Positions 8,390-17,027 of a stretch of DNA of 32,527 nucleotides are shown one piece after another. Numbering within the stretch: position 1 is the stretch's first letter; the number at the start of each line of letters is the position of its first letter. A model generated the notes under the pieces. It made no database searches. It was not told the origin of the DNA and saw nothing but the letters and a program-made list of their open reading frames with translations. Source of the DNA: Parahaliea aestuarii. GTDB taxonomy: Bacteria; Pseudomonadota; Gammaproteobacteria; Pseudomonadales; Halieaceae. The stretch is from positions 1 to 32,527 of the forward strand of contig NZ_VRYZ01000011.1 in NCBI RefSeq assembly GCF_008064635.1, written 5' to 3'. A program made the translations under genes and the position numbers.

Positions 8390-8898
8390 CGTTCTACCTC
8401 TCCTGTGGCAAGAACGGTAAGCAGCACTTCTTCGCCATTTCCGTTATCGTCAGGCAAGATGAGCTGGCCGCCGGTGCCAGTTCCATCTGGCAGAAAAATC
8501 ATAGCGGAACAGAGGCTATGGTCACAGTTTTTGTCGGATCTGATACCGTTCTCATTGAGAAGATACCTACCTGCAGCATTGGCCCTTATCTGGACAGGCT
8601 CGAAAAGCGGTACTGTTGAATGTACCAGCGGATTTCCGCCATTGCCTTTCTTCGCGAGGTCCGCCGATGGAGACCAGTATCCGATTTGGGCAGTACCCCC
8701 GGTTATTGTGAGAGAAGTTGGAACACCACTGTAAATGGCTAGATAGCGCGCCTTGTCAACCACATTTGCCAGTTGTGAGGTGTTCTTGGCCATCATTGAC
8801 TCAGTACGATCTGCGCTCAGCCACACACTCTTGGCCACGATCGCCATTAGTGCTATGACACAAAGAAGCTCGAGAAGGGTATAGCCGCGTTGGGACAT
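8386..8898 (-). CDS. gspH: T2SS minor pseudopilin GspH
   Basis: This 170-residue protein has the prepilin motif QRG before YTLLELLCVIALMAIVA and the GspH/FimT-type body: LANVVDKARYLAIYSGVPTSL early, and GRYLLNENGIRSDKNCDHSL with a likely Cys-Cys disulfide pair late. In the pseudopilus GspH links the tip complex to the GspG shaft. It lies 5 nt after gspG and overlaps gspI by 4 nt. Confidence 0.85.
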   Translation of the reverse strand: MSQRGYTLLELLCVIALMAIVAKSVWLSADRTESMMAKNTSQLANVVDKARYLAIYSGVPTSLTITGGTAQIGYWSPSADLAKKGNGGNPLVHSTVPLFEPVQIRANAAGRYLLNENGIRSDKNCDHSLCSAMIFLPDGTGTGGQLILPDDNGNGEEVLLTVLATGEVER

Positions 8899-8903
8899 CC
8901 GGT

Positions 8904-9332
8904 TTAGATTTCCCAGCTGCCTATATCTGCATCCTTACCCGTACCCCCTTCCCTCTTATCTGCGCCAAGAGAATAGAGGTCAAAATCACCATGCTCCCCG
9001 GGACTGAGATAGAGGTAGGTGGCACCCCAAGGATCAGTAGGAAGCCCTGATCGTTTCAAGTAGCTTTTGGGCTTCTGACCGGCTCCCGCACTCGAAGATT
9101 CGATAAGCATTTCCAGGCCCTCTTGTGTGCTAGGGTACTGGTCATGATCTAGTCGATACATCTCCAATGCTTGCATGATGGTACTGATATCAGATCGGGC
9201 CGTTGCAGCTTTGGCATCGTCAACACGACCCATCAGGTTCGGCGCTACCATTCCGACTAGCAATGAGATAATGGCAACAACCACCATGATTTCCAGCAAA
9301 GTGAACCCCTGGAGCGATTTGCGAAAGGCCAT
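8904..9332 (-). CDS. gspG: T2SS major pseudopilin GspG
   Basis: This 142-residue protein with MAFRKSLQG before FTLLEIMVVVAII is the classic major pseudopilin signature (Glu at +5). The body contains the well conserved GspG features: ALEMYRLDHDQYPSTQEGLEML, a variable loop, YLKRSGLPTDPWGATYLY and the C-terminal calcium-site region FDLYSLGADKREGGTGKDADIGSW. It forms the pseudopilus shaft that pushes substrate through the secretin. It is the most securely identified pseudopilin here. Confidence 0.96.
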   Translation of the reverse strand: MAFRKSLQGFTLLEIMVVVAIISLLVGMVAPNLMGRVDDAKAATARSDISTIMQALEMYRLDHDQYPSTQEGLEMLIESSSAGAGQKPKSYLKRSGLPTDPWGATYLYLSPGEHGDFDLYSLGADKREGGTGKDADIGSWEI

Positions 9333-9342
9333 GAGTAGATCC

Positions 9343-10557
9343 CTAGAAAAGAGTATTCATTTGAAATATCGGTTGGAGTACTGCCATTACTACCGTAAAA
9401 ACAATAGCGGCGACAAGGAGGAGGGCGAGTGGTTCAGCCATTGCTGCCAATGTGGCCAATCGACTGTTCGCCTCATCATCTAAAAGGCCGGCTGTTTGCT
9501 TCAACATTGCATCAAGCTGTCCCGATGCTTCTCCACTTTCGATGAACTGGACAAATAGTGGTGGGAATACGGAGGTTTGGGAAAATGCGACGCCGAGACT
9601 CTTTCCCTGCTCGACGGCATTGCCGGCCTGCCGAACAGCGCGTTGCAATTCGGAGTTGGTGGGAATTTCTGAGCAGATCCGCAAGGCCTCGATAAGATGG
9701 ACGCCGCTATGTGTGAGTATGTACAGTGTGTAAGCAATATGCTGCGTGGATCGTATGACGACCACACTGCGTAGTAATGGTATCTTCAGTACTAATCGGT
9801 CTAGAGCCTGACTGACATTTTTCCGCTTTAAAATGCGGCTGAATATCGCCACTGCCCCAGCTAGCGAGACTAGCATCAGTATCCAGTACTCTTGAATTAA
9901 GAGGGTTAACTGTAGAACGGATAGCGTAAGTGGTGGAAGAGGCTGCTCGTTCTGGTCAAAGACCTCTACAAAACCGGGTACGATATTGATCATTAAAAGC
10001 ATGACCACTGCTACTGCCACCGTCAGCAGTATCATTGGGTAAGTGAGAGCGCTTTTCACTGTCCTCAGTGTTCGTTCCAAGTTCATCAGGTATTCAGATA
10101 AGCTGATGAGAATGGTGTCGAGAGAGCCCGACTGCTCTCCAGCTCGGATACTAGAAATGACGAGGGTGTTCGCCACCGTCTTGTGGTGCGTCAACGCGGC
10201 AGCTAAGCTTTCGCCTTCTAGAACTCTGCTGCGTATGTCGTAACAAAGTCGGCTTATTGCGCTCTTATTATTTATAGCGGTGTACTTCAATGCCTGTTCG
10301 AGTGTTACACCAGCCTTCAACATCGTGCCAAGCTGGAAAAGTACAGCGGCTACATTTTTTCTCGAAACGCTTTGATATGGCTTCCGAAAAGGCCAAATTT
10401 CATCCCATCTGTCCAGCGTCCCTGCTGGACGCAATTTGAGTATCGTCATTCCTCGAGAGCGAAGCTCTTGCCGCGCTTGCTGCTCTGACTCTGCATCGAT
10501 AACGCCGGAGTCGGAGGAACCACCCTGATTGATGACGGAGTAATGGTAAGTGGCCAT
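9343..10557 (-). CDS. gspF: T2SS inner-membrane platform protein GspF
   Basis: GspF (404 residues) is the polytopic platform protein that couples the GspE ATPase to pseudopilus assembly. Two cytoplasmic four-helix domains are recognisable (about 65-170 and 270-375), each with the T2SSF signature (QLGTMLKAGVTLEQAL and YTLYILTHSGVHLIEAL). Three transmembrane helices lie at about 172-195, 222-243 and 375-398. The N-terminus (YHYSVINQGGSSDSGVIDAESEQQARQ) is the usual start domain. Spacing to gspG is 10 nt. Confidence 0.95.
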   Translation of the reverse strand: MATYHYSVINQGGSSDSGVIDAESEQQARQELRSRGMTILKLRPAGTLDRWDEIWPFRKPYQSVSRKNVAAVLFQLGTMLKAGVTLEQALKYTAINNKSAISRLCYDIRSRVLEGESLAAALTHHKTVANTLVISSIRAGEQSGSLDTILISLSEYLMNLERTLRTVKSALTYPMILLTVAVAVVMLLMINIVPGFVEVFDQNEQPLPPLTLSVLQLTLLIQEYWILMLVSLAGAVAIFSRILKRKNVSQALDRLVLKIPLLRSVVVIRSTQHIAYTLYILTHSGVHLIEALRICSEIPTNSELQRAVRQAGNAVEQGKSLGVAFSQTSVFPPLFVQFIESGEASGQLDAMLKQTAGLLDDEANSRLATLAAMAEPLALLLVAAIVFTVVMAVLQPIFQMNTLF

Positions 10558-10578
10558 ATCGAAGCAATCTCCCGTTCT

Positions 10579-11067
10579 CTAAAGCGAAAGATCCAGCTGG
10601 ACACTCGCTACACCTGGCTCCGATTTTCTTGTGAGTAATAGTCGATTTATCGTTACGTCATGATTGACGACCAGGTCATCCAGCCACCCCATAAGATTAC
10701 TTACTGGTGCTTCATCTACCCACAGCTGCAGATTCTCGTCGTCAATCGGCAGGAATCTATCAATGACTAATTCCCGTCTCTCGGCTGTACTTGTTGCAAC
10801 GCTAATGAGTGAGCCCGAATGATTGTTTGCTTTTCCGTCGCGTGATGCTGAGGAACCCTCCAAAACCATTTTGGCTGTTTGCATATACGCATGCAGTCCC
10901 GCCTCTTGCTCCAGCCCAACAATTGCGGCTCTGTAGGTATCGCGTTGCCCGGCTACAATGATAAGCATCAGAACAAGGACGGTCGTCAGTCCGAGACGAG
11001 CCGCAATCCGGGAATGATTGCTGACCGGATGCGGTGATCGATCTGGTTTACTCGTTGGCATGCTCAT
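10579..11067 (-). CDS. gspM: T2SS assembly protein GspM
   Basis: This 162-residue bitopic protein has a cytoplasmic N-terminus, one transmembrane helix (about 24-42, LGLTTVLVLMLIIVAG) and a periplasmic ferredoxin-like domain ending DVTINRLLLTRKSEPGVASVQLDLSL. Sequence conservation in GspM is low. The call rests on the topology, the size and the 4-nt overlap with gspL, its obligate partner in the inner-membrane platform. Unusually the pair sits before gspF. Confidence 0.82.
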   Translation of the reverse strand: MSMPTSKPDRSPHPVSNHSRIAARLGLTTVLVLMLIIVAGQRDTYRAAIVGLEQEAGLHAYMQTAKMVLEGSSASRDGKANNHSGSLISVATSTAERRELVIDRFLPIDDENLQLWVDEAPVSNLMGWLDDLVVNHDVTINRLLLTRKSEPGVASVQLDLSL

Positions 11068-12305
11068 TCCGATCTGACACTAAGGGTTGCTACGACGGAT
11101 GCGTCATGCTTGGTCATTGAATCGATAACGACTTTATAACCCAGCTTGGAAAGTTTTCTTTGATAACGTTCCACGTCTGGAGCAGAATTTAAGCTGAGAC
11201 TGATGGTCAGTTTCAAAGGCGAGGCACTGAACTGGACTTGCTGTAAACCGCCGATTGTGTGCTCGGTTAGTCCATCTAGTTGAATAATCGCGTCGTTGAA
11301 TAGACGATGAAAGACACCCGTTGCTGTAATGTCCTGTTGTGTCGCCAAATGCTGCTTGGTTTGAACACGGACATTGATGATTTTTTTGTCGTCTGGAAAA
11401 AGTGATTGATAGATACCGATTGCTTTAGCATGTTCTTCTTTGCTCACTAGGTTTATGCGATGAGCTTCGTAGGAATATGCCCCAATGCTTCCCAACAACG
11501 TGAAGAACAGTGCGCCAAGCAAGAAGCGTAGTGATTCTGACCATCCTACTAGTGAAGTGTCACGGTTAAACTCACCCGCGGCGAGATTGATGCACGCAAA
11601 TTGCAAGTCATCGGGAAGTTCGAGCCAGGACGACCACTGTGTGGCCATCGTGATCTTTGCACCAGTTTTCTCGGTGATGACACGTGTGACGGAGGATGAT
11701 GTGTCAGACTGAGAGTAGACTGTTGCCGTTTCATACCTCATTGGGAGCGATGCAAGGTAATGCGGCAGAATATCGGTTGATACGGCGGTATAGACGCCCT
11801 CAGCCTGTATTACAACGCGTCGGCTTGCAATCCAGAAATGGACGCCGTCTCGCTTACGGGTGACATCCAGATCTCGGTATATTTCTTTGAAGTAGATATC
11901 CCGATCTTCAAAGGGTTCGAGTAACTCGGCGAGGACGTCACGCTGGATCGTGATTACTTTTACTGAGGTTGGATTTCTTGATCGTTCCAGGACGATATGC
12001 TCAGATTCTAGCGTTGTCGCTATTTGGCTTTCGATGAGAAAGGGCGTTGCCTGCCGTGTTTTCTTTACGCTTTCCTGTATCAGCGGAAGATCAAAGTATG
12101 TCGTCATTTCTGTCGGAATTAACAACACCTTTCTGACTTTTGCGTTCTTTAGCTTGGCTTCTATATGTGCAGGGAATTCATTCGTCACAATAGCTGAGTG
12201 ACTTTCCCGGTGTTGCCCATCGAATACTTCAATGTCGTAGCATGGCGAGTCATTTGGCGACTCCCATGCGGAATGCTGTCTTAGTAAGATTAGGTGATCG
12301 TTCAC
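11064..12305 (-). CDS. gspL: T2SS assembly protein GspL
   Basis: This 413-residue protein has an actin-like cytoplasmic domain (about 1-240) that recruits GspE and ends in the hallmark INLAAGEFNRD (GspL consensus NLLQGEF). A transmembrane helix follows at about 259-277 (LRFLLGALFFTLLGSIGAY), then a periplasmic ferredoxin-like domain (about 290-413). Length is as usual for GspL. It starts 4 nt after gspE, which fits co-translation with the ATPase it binds. Confidence 0.9.
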   Translation of the reverse strand: MNDHLILLRQHSAWESPNDSPCYDIEVFDGQHRESHSAIVTNEFPAHIEAKLKNAKVRKVLLIPTEMTTYFDLPLIQESVKKTRQATPFLIESQIATTLESEHIVLERSRNPTSVKVITIQRDVLAELLEPFEDRDIYFKEIYRDLDVTRKRDGVHFWIASRRVVIQAEGVYTAVSTDILPHYLASLPMRYETATVYSQSDTSSSVTRVITEKTGAKITMATQWSSWLELPDDLQFACINLAAGEFNRDTSLVGWSESLRFLLGALFFTLLGSIGAYSYEAHRINLVSKEEHAKAIGIYQSLFPDDKKIINVRVQTKQHLATQQDITATGVFHRLFNDAIIQLDGLTEHTIGGLQQVQFSASPLKLTISLSLNSAPDVERYQRKLSKLGYKVVIDSMTKHDASVVATLSVRSE

Positions 12306-12309
12306 GTCT

Positions 12310-13809
12310 TCAGCTGCTGCTTACGCGCATAACTTCTGCCAGTGTTGTCAGCCCTGTTGACGCCTTGTGAAGGCCGTCATGTAGTAGTGGCGTATAGGTA
12401 TCACCCAGGCTGGAAATCAGCTCTTGCTCAGATGCACGATTATGAATATTGAGCCTTAACGCATCAGTCGCAGGTATGAACTCGAAGATCCCTATTCGAC
12501 CCGCGTACCCCTTGCCGCTACACTGAGGGCATCCGACTGGATCGTACAGTTCTGTAGCGACTTTCCCATGACTTTTTAGCAGAGCAGATTCTGATTCGGT
12601 GGGTTTCCGGGCTTTTCGGCAATGAATGCACAGCAGTCTTACCAGTCGTTGACTGACCAACAATTCAATTGTCGACGCAACAAGGAATGGTTCCGCATCC
12701 ATGTCTACGAGCCGGCTTACCGCTCCAATAGCGGTATTAGTGTGTAGTGTTGATAGCACCAAGTGGCCTGTGAGGCTGGCTTGAATGGCGGTTTGTACTG
12801 TTTCTGGATCTCGTATCTCGCCAACCATAACGACATCCGGATCCTGACGTAACATGGCCCTAAGTGATTTTGCAAAACTCATTCCCGCCTTGGGGTTTAC
12901 CTGCGTTTGTCCAATACCTTCCAGCTCATACTCTATTGGATCCTCGACTGTGAGAATGTTCTTCGAGCGAGTGTCTAGTTGCTGTATGCCTGCGTACAGC
13001 GTGGTGGATTTTCCAGAGCCAGTCGGTCCGGTAATGAGGACAAGTCCCTGCGGCTTATTCAAAGCCGTTTCAAGAGTAATCCGCTGCCAGTCAGACAACC
13101 CCATGGAATTCAAGTTGATGGCGGATGTATCTTTGCTGAGCAGTCTGAGTACTATGCGCTCTCCGTGTCGAGTGGGCAGAGTTGAAACACGCACATCAAA
13201 CTCGCGTTGAGACAGAACTACCGTAATGCTGCCATCTTGGGGCACCCGCTTCTCAGCGATGTCCATATGAGCCATGACTTTAATTCGGGAAACGAGGGCT
13301 GTCACCAGGGCCCGGCTTGGCCGTGCGATATCCTGCAACACTCCGTCAATGCGATATCGGATGGCAAAATACTCGCCATAGGTTTCTACGTGAATATCCG
13401 ATGCCTTTTGCCGTATCGCATCAACCAGTACGGCGTTGATCAGCCGCACGACCGGTGCGCTTTCATCCGACTGTGAAAGTAAGTCCTGAGTCGATTTGAA
13501 AACCTCATCGATACTGCGATGTGTTTCTGCGGAAACCTGGTCTGCAATGTCCTTTGTCTTCGACCCAGCCTCTTCGAAGTACTTGTTGACCCGATCAATG
13601 AATTCTTCTGCCTGGATGCATACTATATCTACATACGGCCCACCAATTCTTTGACACTCCAAGAGCGCTGCGGGCGCGGTGTTCGAAGTAATATATGCAG
13701 TCGTACGATTACTGGCAGATTGAACAAACAGATTATGTTCTCGTGCAAATGCCAGCGAAACTAACGATTGGGGGCTGGTCGTTTCGATAGCTGACATGCT
13801 CGAATTCAC
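12310..13809 (-). CDS. gspE: T2SS ATPase GspE
   Basis: GspE (499 residues) is the cytoplasmic hexameric ATPase that powers the pseudopilus. Walker A GPTGSGKSTT is at 261-270, the Asp box ILTVEDPIEYE is near 285-295, Walker B DVVMVGEIRD is at 325-334 and the His box LTGHLVLSTLHTN is near 346-358. A tetracysteine zinc site, C394xxC397 and C427xxC430, is intact. The N2 domain starts with NAVLVDAIRQKASDIHVE. The start is GTG overlapping the gspD stop by 4 nt; an in-frame ATG follows 4 codons later. Confidence 0.97.
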   Translation of the reverse strand: MNSSMSAIETTSPQSLVSLAFAREHNLFVQSASNRTTAYITSNTAPAALLECQRIGGPYVDIVCIQAEEFIDRVNKYFEEAGSKTKDIADQVSAETHRSIDEVFKSTQDLLSQSDESAPVVRLINAVLVDAIRQKASDIHVETYGEYFAIRYRIDGVLQDIARPSRALVTALVSRIKVMAHMDIAEKRVPQDGSITVVLSQREFDVRVSTLPTRHGERIVLRLLSKDTSAINLNSMGLSDWQRITLETALNKPQGLVLITGPTGSGKSTTLYAGIQQLDTRSKNILTVEDPIEYELEGIGQTQVNPKAGMSFAKSLRAMLRQDPDVVMVGEIRDPETVQTAIQASLTGHLVLSTLHTNTAIGAVSRLVDMDAEPFLVASTIELLVSQRLVRLLCIHCRKARKPTESESALLKSHGKVATELYDPVGCPQCSGKGYAGRIGIFEFIPATDALRLNIHNRASEQELISSLGDTYTPLLHDGLHKASTGLTTLAEVMRVSSS

Positions 13810-15764
13810 TGTGCACCAACGTCGGGCTGGACTGAGCCTTGATTCACGGCCGAACTTTCATCTGACGCTTCAGGACCTTGTGTTGAATTATCCCAATAGG
13901 CATCTTCACCAATGTGTGGCGGTTCGTGGGGAACAAGAAACGTATCGATTTTCTCGTTGATGTATGATTGATCCTGTGAGATCTGGTTGAATTGCTGCTT
14001 GGTTAATCTGGCGCCTTCATCTGAGCTTGCCAGAATGGTCGGGCGGATGAATACCATCAGATTGTTTTTTCTGACCTGCGTCGCTTTCCCTTGAAACAAT
14101 CGGCCGAGTAGAGGTATGTCTGACAGCAGTGGGACGCCTTGTCCGGATTCCTGAAGTTCGTCGCGCATTAATCCCCCGAGAACGAGAATCTGATCGTGCT
14201 CGATAAGAACTTTGGTTTGTATTTCCCGTTTATTGGTCACAACATCCGCGGTACTCGTTACCGAATCAGATAAGCTCTCAACTTTCTGTTCGATTTCCAA
14301 AGTAATGGATCGGTTCATATTAATCTGAGGCTTGATTGCGAGTGTAATACCAATGTCCTGCCGGGTAATCGTTTGAAACGGGTTACTTGTGGGAGAGGCG
14401 CTACTCGTGGATGACCCAGTGATAAATGGGACGTTTGAACCAACCAGTATTGTCGCTTCCTCGTTATCAAGGGATACAATCGTTGGCTTGGACAGAATGT
14501 TTGCGGCGCCGCTGGTTTCCAGCGCGCGGATCAGCAATCCGGTCTCGTCGGCACGCAGGAATCCCAGGGAAAGCCCGGGTCCAAGCCCGGGCAAATCCGG
14601 TACCGGGAGGTTCTTGGTCAGGGTAGAGTTGCCTGCAAAACCGCCTTCTATATCAAGCAGTGCACGCCATTCAACCCCAAGATCTTTCGCATCCTCCTCA
14701 TTGACCTCGACGATGAGCGCTTCGACTACCACCTGCATTCTTCGCTGATCCAGTTGAAGGATGACTTGGCGCATTTCATCGATAACCGTCGGTGTCGCGG
14801 TAATGATCAGCGCATTGTGCTCTTCGTTCACTTCTATAATGACTGCTATGTCAGGTTTGCCGGCCTGCATGTCGCGGGATCGAATGCCTTCTGAGATCGC
14901 CTTTAGGGATTCGGCTATGCTTTGTGCGTCAGCATACTCAAGGAAAACCACTTGCGTGTTAGCACTGTAGGTATTGGGCGTGTCCAATCGATTGATCAGG
15001 CCGATGACAGGTTTAACGCTTTCTTCGTCTCCGCTCACAAGTATTGAGTTTGACCGGTCGTCAGCGGTGTACAGCAGCTTGCCCTGCGCATTGTCAGCTT
15101 TTTTGGGAAGCACTTCCTGCAATCGAGACACGATATCAGTTGCTTTGGAGTGTTGGAGTCGTATGACACTGACGTTTGTCGAGTTATCACGGTCAATCCG
15201 ATCGATAATCTCTTCCAGCCGGTTAACGACCTGCGCTCGATCCGCCACCAAGAGACTGTTCGACTCCGGGAAAACGACCACCGTCGCGCCGTTTGAAAGA
15301 AACGGTTTCAGCCGACCAGCAAGGGCATCCGCCGATTGGTGTTCGATAGGTATGACTTTTGTGACAACTTGCTCTTTGCCAGCATTCTGATTTCCTTCCG
15401 CGATGGCACTTGTGGAGGAGGAGGACAGTGTTTCAGGGAGCACCTTGATGGTGTCGTCTGATTCCACAGCTATAAAACCATAGACTTGAAGTACGGACTG
15501 AAAGATTGACCCTACTTGAACTGCAGGGATGGGCTCACCGGCAATTACGGTGACCTTCCCCTGGACGGCGGGGTGCACAATGATGGTTTTATCAATGTAC
15601 GCAGAGGCCCATTGGATCAGGTGCTTGATATCCGCGTTTTCCAATGACAGCGTAATTTTTTCTCCTGCGGTTGCTTCCTGGGCATGTGGCGCCGGTATCG
15701 ATTGCAAGAAGAGAACGATAAAGAGAAAGGTATATCTTTGCTTGATGGAGAAAAAGGTGTTCAA
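13806..15764 (-). CDS. gspD: T2SS outer-membrane secretin GspD
   Basis: This 652-residue protein has a signal peptide (cleavage after PAPHA, about residue 28), an N0 domain (about 31-110), N1 (133-195), N2 (197-265), N3 (269-342) and the secretin barrel core from about 345 (MQVVVEALIVEVNEEDAKDLGVEW) to 590. The conserved core runs through TIVSLDNEEATILVGSNVPF and ends with VLGGLMRDELQESGQGVPLL and LLGRLFQG. The tail of about 55 residues after this is polar and could hold the S domain; no pilotin gene is present nearby. The gate of the secretion system is therefore complete. It lies 98 nt downstream of gspC, the largest gap inside the gsp cluster. Confidence 0.97.
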   Translation of the reverse strand: MNTFFSIKQRYTFLFIVLFLQSIPAPHAQEATAGEKITLSLENADIKHLIQWASAYIDKTIIVHPAVQGKVTVIAGEPIPAVQVGSIFQSVLQVYGFIAVESDDTIKVLPETLSSSSTSAIAEGNQNAGKEQVVTKVIPIEHQSADALAGRLKPFLSNGATVVVFPESNSLLVADRAQVVNRLEEIIDRIDRDNSTNVSVIRLQHSKATDIVSRLQEVLPKKADNAQGKLLYTADDRSNSILVSGDEESVKPVIGLINRLDTPNTYSANTQVVFLEYADAQSIAESLKAISEGIRSRDMQAGKPDIAVIIEVNEEHNALIITATPTVIDEMRQVILQLDQRRMQVVVEALIVEVNEEDAKDLGVEWRALLDIEGGFAGNSTLTKNLPVPDLPGLGPGLSLGFLRADETGLLIRALETSGAANILSKPTIVSLDNEEATILVGSNVPFITGSSTSSASPTSNPFQTITRQDIGITLAIKPQINMNRSITLEIEQKVESLSDSVTSTADVVTNKREIQTKVLIEHDQILVLGGLMRDELQESGQGVPLLSDIPLLGRLFQGKATQVRKNNLMVFIRPTILASSDEGARLTKQQFNQISQDQSYINEKIDTFLVPHEPPHIGEDAYWDNSTQGPEASDESSAVNQGSVQPDVGAQ

Positions 15765-15862
15765 GAGAATTCCAAAAAATAATGAAGTTTAGATGCTTAC
15801 TGGAGCTGTGTTGCAGCCACCTTTATTGGTTTTAACTGAGGAAGCATCGAGATGTGTGCTTT

Positions 15863-16423
15863 TTATCGTTCGTTAAGTGAGTAACGTGTTGCCTGACTTT
15901 TCCGTCCGCGTTGATAGCGGGATGGATCCGTATGCTTGACTGGCTCGTGTAGCCTAAGCACTTCCAGCACGGATCCTCGGGAAATGATGACCTCTGCCTC
16001 TCTGATACTATGAAGGATTACGCCATCCTGTATTTCTTCCTTGGGATAGAAGCGATTTGAGCCCGAAGATTCTACAGCGATGACGGCGCTGGATCGTTCT
16101 GCGTCACTGGTAAAAGTGCCAATGAGCTCAATATTGAGCGTGGTTTCTGGTAGCAATTCTGTCGATATCCCCAGGGCGGTACCCGCTGGCTGCCCCATTA
16201 TATGTTTGGAAATATGGTCTTCGAGTTTGGGTATGTCTGGTAACTCGCCTGTCCTCGCGAAATTACGCTGGTGGTCAGTAGGCAGCGCTATGGCTTCGCT
16301 GCTCTGTGTTTTGGGATATAAGCCGATATCGTGGCCCACGAATGCTGCGCCAACGATGATTACCAGTATCCCGGCGACATAGTAGAGCCTGTCTGTAGGT
16401 AGACTGACAATGGAGGCTGGCAT
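15863..16423 (-). CDS. gspC: T2SS inner-membrane protein GspC, short form
   Basis: From the ATG at 16423 the protein is 186 residues: a short cytoplasmic start, a transmembrane helix (about 14-32, YYVAGILVIIVGAAFVG), a linker, and the homology region (about 93-160, with LNIELIGTFTSDAERSSAVIA) that binds the secretin N0 domain. No PDZ or coiled-coil domain follows; the tail is short and basic. It is the first gene of the operon. No clear ribosome binding site precedes this ATG; in-frame alternatives lie upstream to 16603 but would add about 60 residues before the membrane helix. Confidence 0.85.
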   Translation of the reverse strand: MPASIVSLPTDRLYYVAGILVIIVGAAFVGHDIGLYPKTQSSEAIALPTDHQRNFARTGELPDIPKLEDHISKHIMGQPAGTALGISTELLPETTLNIELIGTFTSDAERSSAVIAVESSGSNRFYPKEEIQDGVILHSIREAEVIISRGSVLEVLRLHEPVKHTDPSRYQRGRKSQATRYSLNER

Positions 16424-16647
16424 AATTTCAAAGAATATGATCGATGTTAGGTTATTGCCGCGTTTAACCGAATATTGCTGGACGCAGGGTTCTCTTGGCC
16501 TTTTGCCGAGGCCCATCGACAACTGCGGGCAATGAACTCGAAAGAGCCTGTTTTCAGCTAGAAAGCCAGGCCGACAGAGAGCCGGAAAATTCAGCAACTG
16601 CAATTTTTCAAAATTTTAGGTTGCTCATCGTACCCCATGTGGAATAT

Positions 16648-16669
16648 GGTAGCGACCATTAATTTCCCA
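16648..16669. repeat. Diverged repeat, copy B (IS-end-like)
   Basis: This copy matches 1484-1505 at 19 of 22 positions in direct orientation; the block between the copies holds everything from the small secreted protein to the T2SS operon. Confidence 0.4.
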
Positions 16670-16744
16670 AAATGTTCCATGAAGGCGCGTTCTTGGGTGA
16701 AGAAGAACAAATCAACAGGGGGCGTGGCCGCGTGCAGGATGCGC

Positions 16745-16791
16745 GCTAGCTACTAAGAGACCATTTTAAGTTTAATACCCAGTATGAGCGG
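16745..16791. repeat. Diverged repeat, copy C (IS-end-like)
   Basis: It shares GCTAGCTA, GACCA and CCCAGTxTGAGCxG, in the same order, with 1475-1515 but with a longer middle. Together with copy B it suggests a tandem arrangement of terminal repeats, as at the ends of some IS21-family elements. Confidence 0.35.
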
Positions 16792-17027
16792 CTGCTTGGC
16801 AGCGCGCGGCTCAGGGGATCGGCTTGCCGGGTGTTGGGCAAGGGGTCGCAGGCGACCAAGACACCAGGATTATTCTGCCGATTGCTTCAGGCCATCGTTT
16901 GTTCAGACCGTTCCGTCCGGGACGTTCGTTCAATCCGTGTATTCCACTTTACTTCCAGTGACACCAGTCCTGTCGTGGGCGCGCCCGATGGCGCGTATCC
17001 CCCTTCGACGGGCTTAGGGGATTTTCT

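Larger units (their letters stand above)
16424..17027. other. Divergent intergenic region between gspC and the giant Rhs gene
   Basis: These roughly 600 nt must hold the promoters of both divergent units, but no convincing -35/-10 pair was found. They contain two diverged repeat pieces related to 1475-1515 (16648-16669 and 16745-16791), suggesting decayed mobile-element sequence. There is also a 10-bp palindrome GGGCGCGCCC at 16977-16986. TAGGGGA at about 17015-17021 is the ribosome binding site of the Rhs gene. Confidence 0.45.
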
